Part shown: one piece after another, positions 1 through 10,504 of the stretch
Layout of the letters: each line of letters opens with the position of its first letter
Numbering within the stretch: the stretch's first letter is position 1
NCBI GenBank assembly: GCA_020746875.1
Contig: JAGTJL010000002.1
Location: 248,001 to 312,000, forward strand
Source: Rhexocercosporidium sp. MPI-PUGE-AT-0058
Lineage: Eukaryota; Ascomycota; Leotiomycetes; Helotiales
Direction: 5' to 3'
DNA length: 64,000 nucleotides
Program-made: the position numbers and the translations under genes
Notes under the pieces: model-generated
Told to the model about the DNA's origin: nothing
Databases searched by the model: none
Seen by the model: only the letters and a program-made list of their open reading frames with translations

Positions 1-1517
1 CCGTGGGGACTCGGGTAAAATATCCAATTTAGTCTAATCAAGGTCTTCCTCTTGAGACGTTAGTTTTCGGGGAATTTGTTTCTTCCTCCGAGATTGCTGT
101 CAAGTGTCATCCCAACTCCCATTCGTGTGTGGAACTAGCATGTTTAAGGACCGAATCTGTGGGTGTCAAGAGCGCATTGAGGGAGAGATGGTCTGATGTC
201 CCGAGTTGAGATGAGCTCGGGGGTTGACTCCTATGATGGTTAGTTTGCTACTACCGTATCGCGTGGGCAAGCGCTGAAGGCATTTGGGTGGAGGTAGCTT
301 GAATTCTAGGGTTTCTGCGGATTATTGTCCGTGACATTTATCGCTTCTGTTATTTGATTTTACAAATGTGTGGAGATTTTCTGGTTGTCCAGCTCATTCT
401 ATTCAAGATGCTCTCTTGATTTGTCAGTGCCAGCTCTTCCCATACTCCTGAAAGTCCATAGAACCCGTCCTCGCAAAAACACAACACATCCTGCGTCGCA
501 AAATGAACAAATCCGCCAAGGGGCGTCGTCTAAAGCGGCCCAATCACCGCTGCATCCCCACAGTCGCCGGCACCAATTCCCCTGTCTAAGTGTCCCTGCA
601 ACTTGGCACATTTCTCGTCTCAGCTTGCCGCTCTATCCACCACATGCTAGATGCGAGGTGATCGACGCTAGGTTACAGGGCTTCACTTGCCCGTTCGAAC
701 AATGTGAACTTTCGACTTCTGAAAACTAGTGAAACTGGATAGCTGAGAAAAGGGAAACAATTGTTATCCATTGGCGAGAACCTGATTGATGATCGAAGTA
801 TTTGAAGCTGTCAGCCTTCTCAATGTAAGGTTAAAAGTCCGGTTAAATATGAAAGTAAACACTACAGATTAAAAGCAGGCAAGTTTCTCAGTGGGCAAGT
901 CTCGCTCATCATGGGCGGAGTGCACTAATAAGCGAGGTAAAAGGGGCAGCGCCAGAGAAATCAGCGCCAACCGTCGCCTCAGCGCATAGACCTCAATGGA
1001 CATGAGGACGGACAACCAATCTAATTTTGGCGTCTCCTTTTGTCAAGGAAAGCAAGCCGCCTTCGAAAAGCTTAAGCTCCTGGCCGGCTGGCTTGGCCAG
1101 AAGGTCGAGACGGGTTCAGATGGCATCGATCGAGGGATCGCCTGAAACCAGATGGCATTTGCTTGGGAGCAAGCCCACGCGACCATGCTGGATACCAGAT
1201 GAAACCTGCTGTAACCTCTCCTTTGGGTGTGTGACCGAGTGATTCCATGCGCGTGTATGATAGCCCCCTAGCGTAGGGAGAAACCTTCCGCCTCTCCCTG
1301 GACAGCTCCTAGGGACAATCGTCTGAAAGTTGTCCGCTGTCAATCAGTCTCACCACATCCCCATCGTTGTGTTTGTTTGATATTATCAACAGTCTGGCAC
1401 TGCATTTTTCTCGTACTGCAAGAACTGGATTCTTCACTTTCTGGAACTGGTTTCTCATCACGTACTTTCTTGCTAATTTTGGTTCCTTTAAATTGAACAT
1501 CACATTCGTTTATTACC
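1..1517. other. Intergenic, no gene recognised
   Basis: Short open frames occur on both strands but none shows a recognisable domain, a plausible intron structure or a start in good context. The last few hundred bases are presumably the promoter and leader of the UstYa-like gene that starts at 1518. Confidence 0.5.
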
Positions 1518-2584
1518 ATGGCTCTTTTACATCATGAGAAGCAGAGCAGATATGCTACACTCGACGACGATGAAGTCATGTCCATCGACCTTGAGAACGA
1601 CAACGACCATGACTCCGATACTACGCTCGCCTCAGATGGATTCCTCAGCAGTAAAAAGTCCGCACTTCGCCATTCTAGATATGAACACAGTTCTCGGTTA
1701 TCAACGGTGTTGACGTGGATAAGATGGGGTGTGATTGTATTCTTTCAGGGCATCATCATCATGCTCTTACTACCAACCAGCGGAGTTCTGAGTGATGGCT
1801 GGGCTGGACTGGGATCGGCGAGTGGATGGACGCAAGAAAAGACCGAGACGGGTGGCGATATCAATGGGCTCTACATTCCAAGTGAGTATAGCGATTCCAT
1901 GGACCTGATACAGTGACTGACATGAACAGCGAGTCACAAGTGGACACTACTTACACCCGATGAAGAGATGTTCGTGCCAAACATGACGACCAACGATAAC
2001 CGCATGGAAGTTAGGAAAAATTGGGATATGCTGATGCCTCGTAAGTGCTGTGTTGAGAAGAGTCTAGTTCAAGGCTAATAGTTATAGTTGGAAGTGGAAG
2101 CGTCTCCATCCCAGATTGGGAGCAACATCCTATGCTCGGGAAGCCCATTTCCACCGACCCTCTTCGCTCAGGGCCAATATTTGAAGCATCCTGGACACAC
2201 GCCTTGCATTGCGTAAGTCCCTACCCACTCTTTACGAGATAAGACTAATGGAAACAGCTGTACTACACTGTCGACACCTACCATCAACTAGTCGTGAACA
2301 ACAAGTTCGGGTTTGACGGGGAGCGGAATGATTATCACGCAGCCCATTGCTTTGAATACCTCCGCAATCAAATCATGTGCATGGCAGACATGACACTCGA
2401 GGGTTCAGAATCGGTTCTTGACGCGACAGGCGAAGGACAAGCGCACATGTGTCGGAATAGGGAGGAGGCCATAAAGTGGATTGAGGACAGGAGGGTGGAT
2501 GATATTCAGAGTATTGTTGGTCCTGATCCACCAAAGGCTAATTCGACTGAAACTCCAGAAGACCTGTCATCGGCTAAGTCATAG
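1518..2584 (+). CDS. UstYa-like (DUF3328) membrane oxidase
   Basis: Four exons join to a 308-residue protein: 1518-1881, 1930-2040, 2088-2212 and 2258-2584. The frame is kept across three short GT..AG introns. An acidic N-terminal tail precedes one hydrophobic membrane segment at about residues 69-90. The lumenal part carries the two family motifs: HALHC at 196-200, ending exon 3, and YHAAHC at 226-231, followed by the conserved LRNQIMC and DMTLEG stretches. UstYa-family proteins are copper-dependent or presumed oxidases that cyclise or halogenate peptides in fungal RiPP pathways, and occur in other metabolite clusters. Both HxxHC motifs are intact, so it looks functional. I see no RiPP precursor and no second UstY gene beside it, so its substrate is unknown. 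The start is the first ATG before the acidic tail, in the context ACCATGG. Confidence 0.88.
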
Positions 2585-2639
2585 ACGAGGCTTGGACTCT
2601 GAATTTTAATAGTATTTGAGCATTTTATGATGAGTGTGT

Positions 2640-2897
2640 AGTGATTGTCCCTGAGCGACCTCGATAAAGGCGGCAGCAACACCGAACGCCTAGGAGACAA
2701 AAGCCGCAATTCTAGATAGTAGTATCACACCCACGATTGCGGTGGAATAGGAACCGCTCTATCATTATGACAACCCCAAAGGGAGTTGCCCAGTAAAACA
2801 ACAAATTTAGGAAGGTCTCCAGCGCCGCACCGAAATGGCTGCCTTGTTGAAACATATAAGCCCAAGTAGAAAATTTATTCTCATTTTCAGTCAGCAA
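2640..2897 (-). pseudogene. Possible NCS1/purine-cytosine permease remnant
   Basis: The minus frame from 2897 to 2712 encodes about 60 residues with a stretch (ETFLNLLFYWATPFG, then IERFLFHR) that resembles a late transmembrane segment of NCS1 purine-cytosine permeases, where a YW motif is followed by a conserved EHxxFR. Stops and a frame change follow at once, and no other permease segments could be found upstream. I read it as a decayed fragment. The match rests on a short motif remembered from the family, so the assignment is weak. Confidence 0.22.
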
Positions 2898-3957
2898 CTT
2901 ACTTTTCTAGTGTTTTGAGGCTCAGTCGTTTTTGTCAGAGAAAGCCCTTTGGAAGATGAATTTCCTATTGCAAAATCAGAGTCTACAGAGAATGTTCATT
3001 AGCGCCAGTATCATGAATGGATTCATTTGGTCTGGCTTACAGCAGCATTCCCAGCAGTACTTGTCGACGTGATACTGATATTCTGGCAGGTTTTACTGGG
3101 GATGAGATGCCTGAACGTGAGAATTAGAGAATGAAATCAAACTCGGGGAGAATGCTCGACGAGGTAGGATTCCGGTTGAGGTCCTTACATAGCCGCTGCT
3201 CGAGGGCGATCGGTAACTTTTCGGCCGTTAACTTGCGCCCAGTAGTGTGGGAGTGAAGGCCTCATCAATGTCTAGCGGTATACCGTTTCATTCCATGATC
3301 GAGGATAGGATAGAGTGTGTGCTAGCATCGACGTCGGAGTAAGACGTTAGCTTCTTTTTATATCTCTCCTCCGTTAGCTTAGCATCGTCACTTAACCTCT
3401 AACACAAAGACCTCAAAGCTAGCTCCTTTCATTCATCTCTATTCTGAGCTCGGCAAAGACTCAAAATGTACAATTCAAAGAAGAATGGCTGCCAGCATAT
3501 CAAACCGACACTTTATTTTCAACCTTCAAGAGTGAAAATTGTAGTGAATTGTCTTCATCCTTTCTCTTCGAAAGATGTTAGCGAACAGCTGTCTTACTTG
3601 AGCTGTGTCATCACAGCTGCAACGCAAGCATCATTAATGAATTATGATTATGACCGCCATGACAGACGAAGAAACTCAAAGCGTAGGCAAGTACCGTTCG
3701 AACCGTGGTGTCGGGATATAAATTGAGCCACCATACTGTTTGTGTTGAGGGAGAAAGTAGTTATAAAAGCAGAAGAATTCTTTTATTCTCATGGGCTTAC
3801 CCCGTACATGTCTCACAGGGCACAAACGCTAATCTTCCAGTACTGTACATCATAGCTAAAGTAAATATTTCAGGCATTCCGCCGCTAGAACTCCAGGCAG
3901 GTACCGCCTCACTAACTCGTAATTCTACCAAAACCTTCCATTGGAAACAGAATTCCT
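2898..3957. other. Intergenic, no gene supported
   Basis: This stretch lies between the UstYa-like gene and the 3' end of the ankyrin gene. An 86-codon plus-strand frame at 3466 follows a pyrimidine-rich leader, but its product has no recognisable feature and no intron-extended continuation, so I leave it unannotated. Confidence 0.4.
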
Positions 3958-5521
3958 TCATCTTGACTTTGGATTAAGCCAGACCTTAACCTCATATCCC
4001 GCTTTTCCGAAAGACGCACCAATACTCTGCAAGATCTTCCACAGCTGCTTGGGTAGATAGGTTACAACCCACATAATGCTCCATCCAAAACACCATAGCA
4101 CTTCTCCAAACAAACCAAAGATCGCTTTTAGCATTTTGTAAGAGAAGTCCCCAAAAGATTCGATCCACGACCAGAGAAGCTTTGGGAACGCAACGAAGAC
4201 AGCTCTCAAGACCTCCACAAAGCCATTCCAAATATCTTTCAATGTCAGACTTTTAAAGAATGATACAACTGCTTCGACGACGGTAGACAAGAAAGAAACG
4301 ACTTTCAAGATGGCGTTCCAGATCGTCTTGCCTAGAGAAGTGATCCCTGAAAGAAGCCATTGTCCCAAGATTTTCATGGCCTTTGGTAGCCTCACCGTCA
4401 GTACTTTCCACAGCCACACAGAAAATCTTTTCATCCATATCGGAAGAGTTTCTGTACCAAACTTCCACGCCCCCTTGACGACGGTTGCAATACCCTTCGG
4501 GATCTTCATCAAAGCCTTCCCCGCCCAAACGCCAGCCCTCTTCACCCTCCTAGGCATCTCCGTAACCTGATGTTTACACCAACCCCCAAAAGCCTTGCGA
4601 TTTTCCCAGCACCACTTGCAACTCTTCATGAACGGCTTAACAATGACATGTTTAGGCACAGTCCAGAGAAAGAACTTCTCTATATCAAAGACGAAGAACT
4701 TGACGAACTTGCCGATATTGGTGCAGAGTCTCTTGATGCGGTGGAAGGATTTCCGGTTCTTGAATTGCCAGCGTTTGAAGCCGCCGTTACGGCGCGAGGG
4801 AAGGTAGTCGACTACTTCCCGGTGGTCGTCTTCCGCTGCTAGACGGAGTGCTATTTGACCGTCTGGAGCGACGAGGGAGTCGTCGCAGTGGTATTGTTCT
4901 ATGAATAGCTTGACGAGGATGAGATGGCCTTGTGAGGCCGCTAGTTGGAGTGGAGTCCGTAGCACTGACATCGTGCCTAGATCACGATCGTAGTATGTTG
5001 ACTGGGGATATCAGTTTTTGTCGTTTATTTTAGAAATTACCAGATCTTACCGCGCAGCCAAACGCATCTGGCTCAGCTCCCGCATCAAGAAGTTGCTGCA
5101 CGATATGCACATTTCTCGTCTTCACAGCTCGCAGCAACGGCGTTTCATCATCGCGCCTCGTGTTAGCATCCACGGATCCTTCCTCAAGTAGACGGGAAAT
5201 CCATTCTTGATTGCCTTGATCAACAGCAGCAAAGAGCTGAGTCGATGCATCGGCATCGCGGCGACACTCTGAGTCCCTTTCTCTTTGGCGAACTTCTCGC
5301 ACCCGTGCCAAGTCTCCTGGAGCCAGTATTGCTTCGGTAGGATCATCACCGAATGGCTCGCCCGTGGGATTTGAATCTGAATCGGGATGCTCGCTGTAAG
5401 TGGGAGCTGGCTCTATGAAGTCTGCTCCAGTCCTGTCGGGGCGTTGGAGGGAATAGCTTGGTGGAACCGTCTCATCGGATTCTTCCGTCTTTGGTGAAGC
5501 TGTTTTTCTATCGTTGTCCAT
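3958..5521 (-). CDS. Ankyrin-repeat protein with Trp-rich amphipathic C-terminus
   Basis: Two exons (5521-5051 and 5001-3958) join across a 49-bp intron to give 504 residues. The acceptor CCCCAG at 5002 keeps the ankyrin frame. Residues 1-70 are acidic and Pro/Ser-rich. About 90-235 hold ankyrin repeats, recognisable from DETPLLRAVKTRNVHIVQQLL and TPLQLAASQGHLILVKLF. The remaining 270 residues are very unusual: basic, rich in Trp, Phe and Lys, with repeated blocks of the form GxxWK..LPxxMK..LGK, likely long amphipathic helices or membrane-lying segments rather than classical transmembrane spans. Ankyrin repeats bind protein partners; the tail could anchor the protein to a membrane. No enzymatic domain is visible. 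It is divergent from the ABM-domain gene at 6167. Function is not assigned. Confidence 0.8.
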
Positions 5522-6166
5522 TATAAAGCCCGAGTTCTATTTTGCAAGAATGGGTCTGTGTGAGAGATTGTACGTCCTTTGATCGGTCGGGTCAAATCAA
5601 AGAAAGTATCGAAGAGAAGTAACTGAACGTGAATGTTGATAGAAGAGATGGGGCATACCAACCTTGAGTTAACCTTAAGTCAGACCGCAGGACTATCTGT
5701 CTGCCTAGAGCAAAGCCATGAAGAACAAAATCAGCCTTAGGATAGCGAGCTGTAGCGATTGCTGGTTCTTTGTTGAGTGAGGCTGGTGCAAGACATGGCG
5801 TTCTTGTGAGTCGCTTAATGCCCCTAAATTAGGCGGCAGCGACATCTGCTCCTGAAAACACCCGCTGGCAGACGACTGCCGTCAGCCAACCGAGGTCGAG
5901 CAAGCTGACAGCTTGGCGATGCATGTGCATGGAGATGGGACTTGACGTTCGAAAGCGAGAAGTGCGAACTGGCCAATGATAAGGTTAGGTTTGGAATTAG
6001 GGTTCTGAGATGTCGGTTCAGCTTCATTCGAATACTTTGCTACTGATGTAGTAAATTCTTGGAGATAAATATGCGACTGACAAATACACATGTATAAGTA
6101 AGGTAAGGACACAGCTCTTTAAAGTTTTCGTCCTTTCATTCCATTATCTTCCCAAACCAAGTCAAA
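5522..6166. promoter_or_regulatory. Divergent intergenic between ankyrin and ABM genes
   Basis: This 645-bp spacer separates two divergent starts and must hold both promoters. A pyrimidine-rich leader directly precedes the ATG at 6167. I could not pick out a specific regulator site. Confidence 0.4.
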
Positions 6167-6624
6167 ATGTCAACACCAATCCTCGCTCCAAAAGTAGCTT
6201 TTATCTTGCAGGTGAAAGTTACGTTCGACCCCAAAAACAGGGATACTTTCCTCAAATACTTCAAGCCAGCCTACGACGCCGTCATCGCCGAGGCAGAATG
6301 CGCGTACTTCTTCGTTGGGGAGAATGCTCAGGACCCAGGCGTTTTCCGGTGGACGGAGGGCTGGACAAAGGATGTTGCTTGGTTCATGGCAGTGAGTTAT
6401 TTTGGGCGGGTGGGTTGGAGTTGAAAAGGGTACTGACTGTTGGGACAGGAGCAAATTCACAAGCCCTATTATGAGCCATATTTGAAGGCTACTGAACCGC
6501 TGTTTACGAGTCCGCGTAAGTTTGCTGGACCTATTCGGTGGGTGTGGTGACTTACACTTTCACAGGTGTTGCGGAGATATGCATCCCACTTGAGGGAATG
6601 GGACATATCACGATGGATTCATGA
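6167..6624 (+). CDS. Small ABM-domain (antibiotic biosynthesis monooxygenase-like) protein
   Basis: Three exons (6167-6391, 6449-6515, 6566-6624) join to a 116-residue protein, the usual size of a stand-alone dimeric alpha-beta barrel. The features are a beta strand near VAFILQVKV, then DTFLKYFKP, a central YFFVGENAQDPGVFRWTEGW block and the helix before KPYYEPYLKATEPLF, all typical of ABM-domain proteins. Members include cofactor-free monooxygenases and simple aromatic-binding barrels, so catalysis is not certain. It ends 103 bp from the tail-to-tail kynureninase gene. In that context it may act on, or bind, a tryptophan-derived aromatic compound; that is inference. Both introns have clean GT..AG ends and the frame is kept across both. 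Confidence 0.8.
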
Positions 6625-6726
6625 GACAGTAGCAAGATTCACAATCATAATTTCAATACATAACCATTTTCCACCCCTCCTAAACTCCATGCCAATGCCA
6701 ATCACCATGCTTTCCCGTGCAACTGT

Positions 6727-8238
6727 CTAATCAAACTTTGCCAATGCCTCGTTGAAAATCTGTACAAAATTCCACACCTCCGAATACGTATTGTACAATG
6801 GCACAGGTGCGATTCTGATCACACCCGGTTTCCGCTTATCGGCTACAATACCAGCCTGCTCTAGCATGTCGGAAACGGTGTCCAGTCTTCCGTCAGCAAG
6901 TAAGACGCTCAATTGTGTGCCTCGTGCTTCGGGATTGGAGGGGGTGATGATGCTGAAGCCGTGCTTGTAGTGTGGGCTGGCGTGAAGAAGCGTCTCAAGG
7001 TAAGCGGTCAATTTGACGGATTTCTTGCGGATCTCGGCCATGCTTGTTTGGTTGAAGACGGAGAGCGAGCCACTCAATGAGGCGAGCTCGACTGTCGAGC
7101 TGGTGGACACTTGGTATCCGCTTGCTCCTGGACTGGGACGGAAGCCTGGAAAGTTGGTTTTGGTCATCAGTTTATACTGTGAGCAGACTTACTGTTTTGC
7201 ATGTTCATTCTTCCAACTTGATCTCCACCGTACCATCCAGCAAGGCGGTGTCTATAGACAGGTTTGTTCTCTCCTTGGGAGTAATCGACCTTTCCATGTC
7301 TCTCGTGGACGTAGAAGCCTCCAACTCCACCAGGTCCGGAGTTCAGGTACTTGTACGTACACCAAACCGCGAAATCCACATTCCAGTCGTGCAACTGAAG
7401 TGGGACATTTCCGACAGCGTGGGCGAGGTCCCATCCAACGGTCAGGCCCTTCGATTGAGCGTAAGTAGTGATGGTCTTCATGTCGAAGAATTGGCCTGTG
7501 TAGTATTGGATTCCGGGGAGGAGTAGAAGTGCAGTGGTCGAAGCATGCTTATCAATCACAGACAGGATCTTCTCGGTCGTAATCTCAAAGGTTCCCTCTT
7601 CAGGTTCAATCAAGATCATGGACTCTTCTGGGTCATACCCATGCTGTCTGATCTGGGACTCAATGGCGAAGTGATCACTGGGGAAAGCTTTCCAGTCCAG
7701 GATAATCTTGTTCTTCGTCGCGGTTGGAGTATAGAAGCTCGCCATCAACAAGTGCAAGTTCACAGTTAGGCTTCCCATGATACCGACTTCGAAAGGAGAA
7801 GCTCCGACGATGGGAGCGAACTGTTTAGAGACATCCTCGGCAAGGAGTTGCCACTGGATCATAGGCGAGTTCTCGAGAGGTCTGAAATGGCCGTGGACGC
7901 CAATTGTTGCCCAAGTATCGAGGTATGTACTGATATACTCTCTCGTAGCACGCGGCTGGAGACCAAGAGAATTGCCACAGAAATAGATACACGGCTCCTC
8001 AGTTTCTAGATTATAAAGTTCAATGATGTCACATGATATCGCGGGGTTAAAAAGGAAACACACCTGGCTTCACGACTTTCTTTGTCTTGATGTTTGACTT
8101 GGACGGGATGATGAACTTTTCTCTGAAAGAGCGGAGGTGGTCTTTGGCGTCGAGTGATTGTGCATATTCAAGTCTATTTGCCTCCTCAGCAAAGGCGGGC
8201 TTGATAGTTTGCTGTTCTTCAGGCATGATGGAACCCAT
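6727..8238 (-). CDS. BNA5: Kynureninase (L-kynurenine hydrolase)
   Basis: Three exons (8238-8064, 8005-7193, 7145-6727) join to 468 residues, normal for the family. This PLP enzyme cleaves kynurenine to anthranilate and alanine, or 3-hydroxykynurenine to 3-hydroxyanthranilate, in the cytosol. Recognisable blocks are [26 protein letters not shown], the PLP lysine at about residue 277 in [18 protein letters not shown], the GWYGG loop and the [11 protein letters not shown] block after the second intron. The start is the first ATG in the open frame; a TTG-initiated extension upstream would look like a mitochondrial leader but has no ATG. It shares the 738-bp divergent promoter with the IDO gene, which argues for co-regulation. 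Filamentous fungi often have more than one kynureninase, so this may be a pathway-specific paralogue. Confidence 0.95.
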
Positions 8239-8976
8239 TTTGGCGAGGCGAGGCGAGGGAGACAGGTGAAATTGGCGAGATAACTTGGATGTCGAGATGG
8301 TGGAATAAAATGAGGATGAGAATAATGACCTGATCGCGTCCCTTCTCAATTCACTTTGTACCCCGCTCCGGATTCCTCTTCGTCAACGTCAGTGTCTTAT
8401 CGCGTTGTGTCGGCTCAAGATCTTCGAAAAGCTTTACGTGATCCGTGTCTTGGCCCGTATCCGTGCCTACATCCGTGTAGTAGTCTCCGCCCGATTGTGT
8501 GCGGGCTTGGGCGAGGATTGTTACTTCGCGTTGGGTGTGGATGATAGTTCGCATGAGGAATGCACCCCTGGTCAGGGTGATGGTGTTCTGAGTGGCCATG
8601 AATCGGTATGTGCCCAACTCGCCTGCCTATGGTCTTGGTAATGGGAGCAAATCTGTTCGATGTGCGAGTTGTGAGGATTACCGAGACAAACAAACCGTGC
8701 CCAGCTCTCGTCCGTGCCCGTATCCGTCAAGCATCCGCCCTCATCCGGACCCTCTTCAGATCAAGATTTGCGTTGAAAGAAAAGCTTGGTTGTTGTCGCC
8801 CGCATGTTGCCGGCATGGTATCGTTTCCCATGTTGACTGATCTCAGTTTCCAGCCTGTACTTTCGTACATTAACAAATCTTGAGGACTCTGCGAAAACTT
8901 TCCGATCAAAACCTCCAAGCAAAACATATCGGCCCCCCCTTTGCCCAAATCCAAATATCTTTGCCTTATTCTTACC
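8239..8976. promoter_or_regulatory. Shared divergent promoter, kynureninase / IDO
   Basis: The two tryptophan-catabolic genes start 738 bp apart on opposite strands. Nothing else convincing is encoded here, so the spacer is best read as a bidirectional control region. I could not assign a binding motif with confidence. Confidence 0.55.
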
Positions 8977-10313
8977 ATGTTGGGTCCTTTGAATATCAAG
9001 TTAGCGGAGTTTAGTGTTTCGACTCGAAATGGCTTCTTACCAGATCAACCACCCCTCCGAGAACTGAGCAACTCATACTACGAGAGCTGGGAGATCGTTC
9101 TTGCTCAACTCCCGACACTTCTCAAATCCTCTTCACTGAGGAGTCAAGTGGATCAAGTACCTATACTATCAACTTCACACCTCATATCCGAAAGCGAATG
9201 GCAAAGAGCATACCTCATTCTTTCGTTCTTCACACATTCATACATCTGGGAAGCCGGCGGACCATCACAAGTAAGCACCTCGAGCCGGTCGCGACTCCTA
9301 TCTAACCCGGACAGCGCCTCCCTCCTTCAATAGCCGTACCATTTCTCGAAGTAGCATCCCATCTCGGCCTACCACCCACCGCAACCTACGCCGCTTTCAA
9401 CCTCTGGAATTTCGAATCAATCTCCGGCAAGAACGACTTCACCCAACTAGAAGATCTCCGAAGTCTACACACATTCACCGGCACGAAAGATGAGGAATGG
9501 TTCTACCTCATCTCCGTTGCCATTGAGGCATACGGCGCAAAAATCATCCCGGCGATGATGAAAGCCATGGATGCTGTTCGAGCGAATGATTCTGGAGTCG
9601 TCGCTGCTTCGCTCGAGACGTTTGCTCTCAATATCAAAGAGATTGCGATTATCCTGAATAGGATGGATGAACATTGTTCTCCGAAGGTCTTTTATGATGA
9701 TATCAGACCGTTTCTGGCGGGAAGTAAGAATATGGTCCTCGCGGGCCTTCCAAAGGGAGTGTTCTATGATGAGGGCGAAGGAAAAGGAGAATGGAGACTG
9801 TATAGCGGTGGAAGCAACGCCCAGAGCTCTCTAATCCAATTCTTCGACATCGTTCTTGGTGTCGAGCATCACTTAACCCATGGCTCGAAAGCGAGGAATG
9901 GATTCCTTTCGGTAAGCAAACTCTAATTCCTAACCAAAAGTCAATATTGACAGACGCAGGAAATGAGAAACTACATGCCCGGAGGTCATCGTGCCTTTCT
10001 CGAAGAAATGGAAACAATTGTCAATATTCGAGAGTACGCAGAGAGCACCACGATTTCCGAAGTCACTGAAGCGTACAACCTCGCTGTGAGGGAACTTGAA
10101 CTGTTCAGGAATGTCCACATCCAAATTGTCACTCGATTCATCATCACGCCTTCGAGGCAAAAGAAACCGAATGTACACCCTGGACTCAACCTCGCAGTCG
10201 CTTCGTCGAATACCGCGTCCAAGGAATTGCACGGAACTGGCGGAACCCAGCTGCTGCCGTTCCTCAAACAGAGTCGGGATGAGACGAAAGATGCGACTTT
10301 AACGACTACATGA
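8977..10313 (+). CDS. BNA2: Indoleamine 2,3-dioxygenase
   Basis: Three exons (8977-9270, 9315-9911, 9954-10313) join to 416 residues, all in phase 0. This haem enzyme opens the indole ring of tryptophan to give N-formylkynurenine, the first step of the kynurenine pathway. Diagnostic blocks are FLPDQPPLRELSNSYYESWE at the N-terminus, STSHLISESEWQRAY, the PFLEVASHLGLPPTATYAA block, GVFYDEGEGKGEWRLYSGGS and, in exon 3, YMPGGHRAFL. The His of that last motif, about residue 309, corresponds to the proximal haem ligand. The C-terminal GTGGTQLLPFLKQSRDET is also conserved. The first ATG lies just before the conserved N-terminus. It runs tail to tail with the formamidase gene, 191 bp apart. Confidence 0.96.
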
Positions 10314-10504
10314 TGACTAGTACAAACATTCTAGAGTTGATGAGATTTGCATTTTCAGGAGCACGGGATGGAGTTCGGGGATGCTCATTTGCTGGACAAT
10401 GGTGTGAACGGTGTAAACATAGCAGATATAAGCCGGTTGGATAATCTCCATAACCAGTAGCATGAAAAGGTTCAGAAATTCAAATACATCCAATCAAGAC
10501 TTCA

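Noticed and set aside
3466..3726. 86-codon plus-strand frame with a leader-like upstream region
   Set aside because: No recognisable feature, no intron-extended partner, and composition of random sequence.
2585..3957. Search for a RiPP precursor beside the UstYa-like gene
   Set aside because: No signal-peptide frame with repeated Kex2-type Lys-Arg sites was found on either strand.
8239..8349. N-terminal extension of kynureninase resembling a mitochondrial presequence
   Set aside because: The extended frame begins with TTG and contains no ATG; the ATG at 8238 is the first and gives the usual family length.
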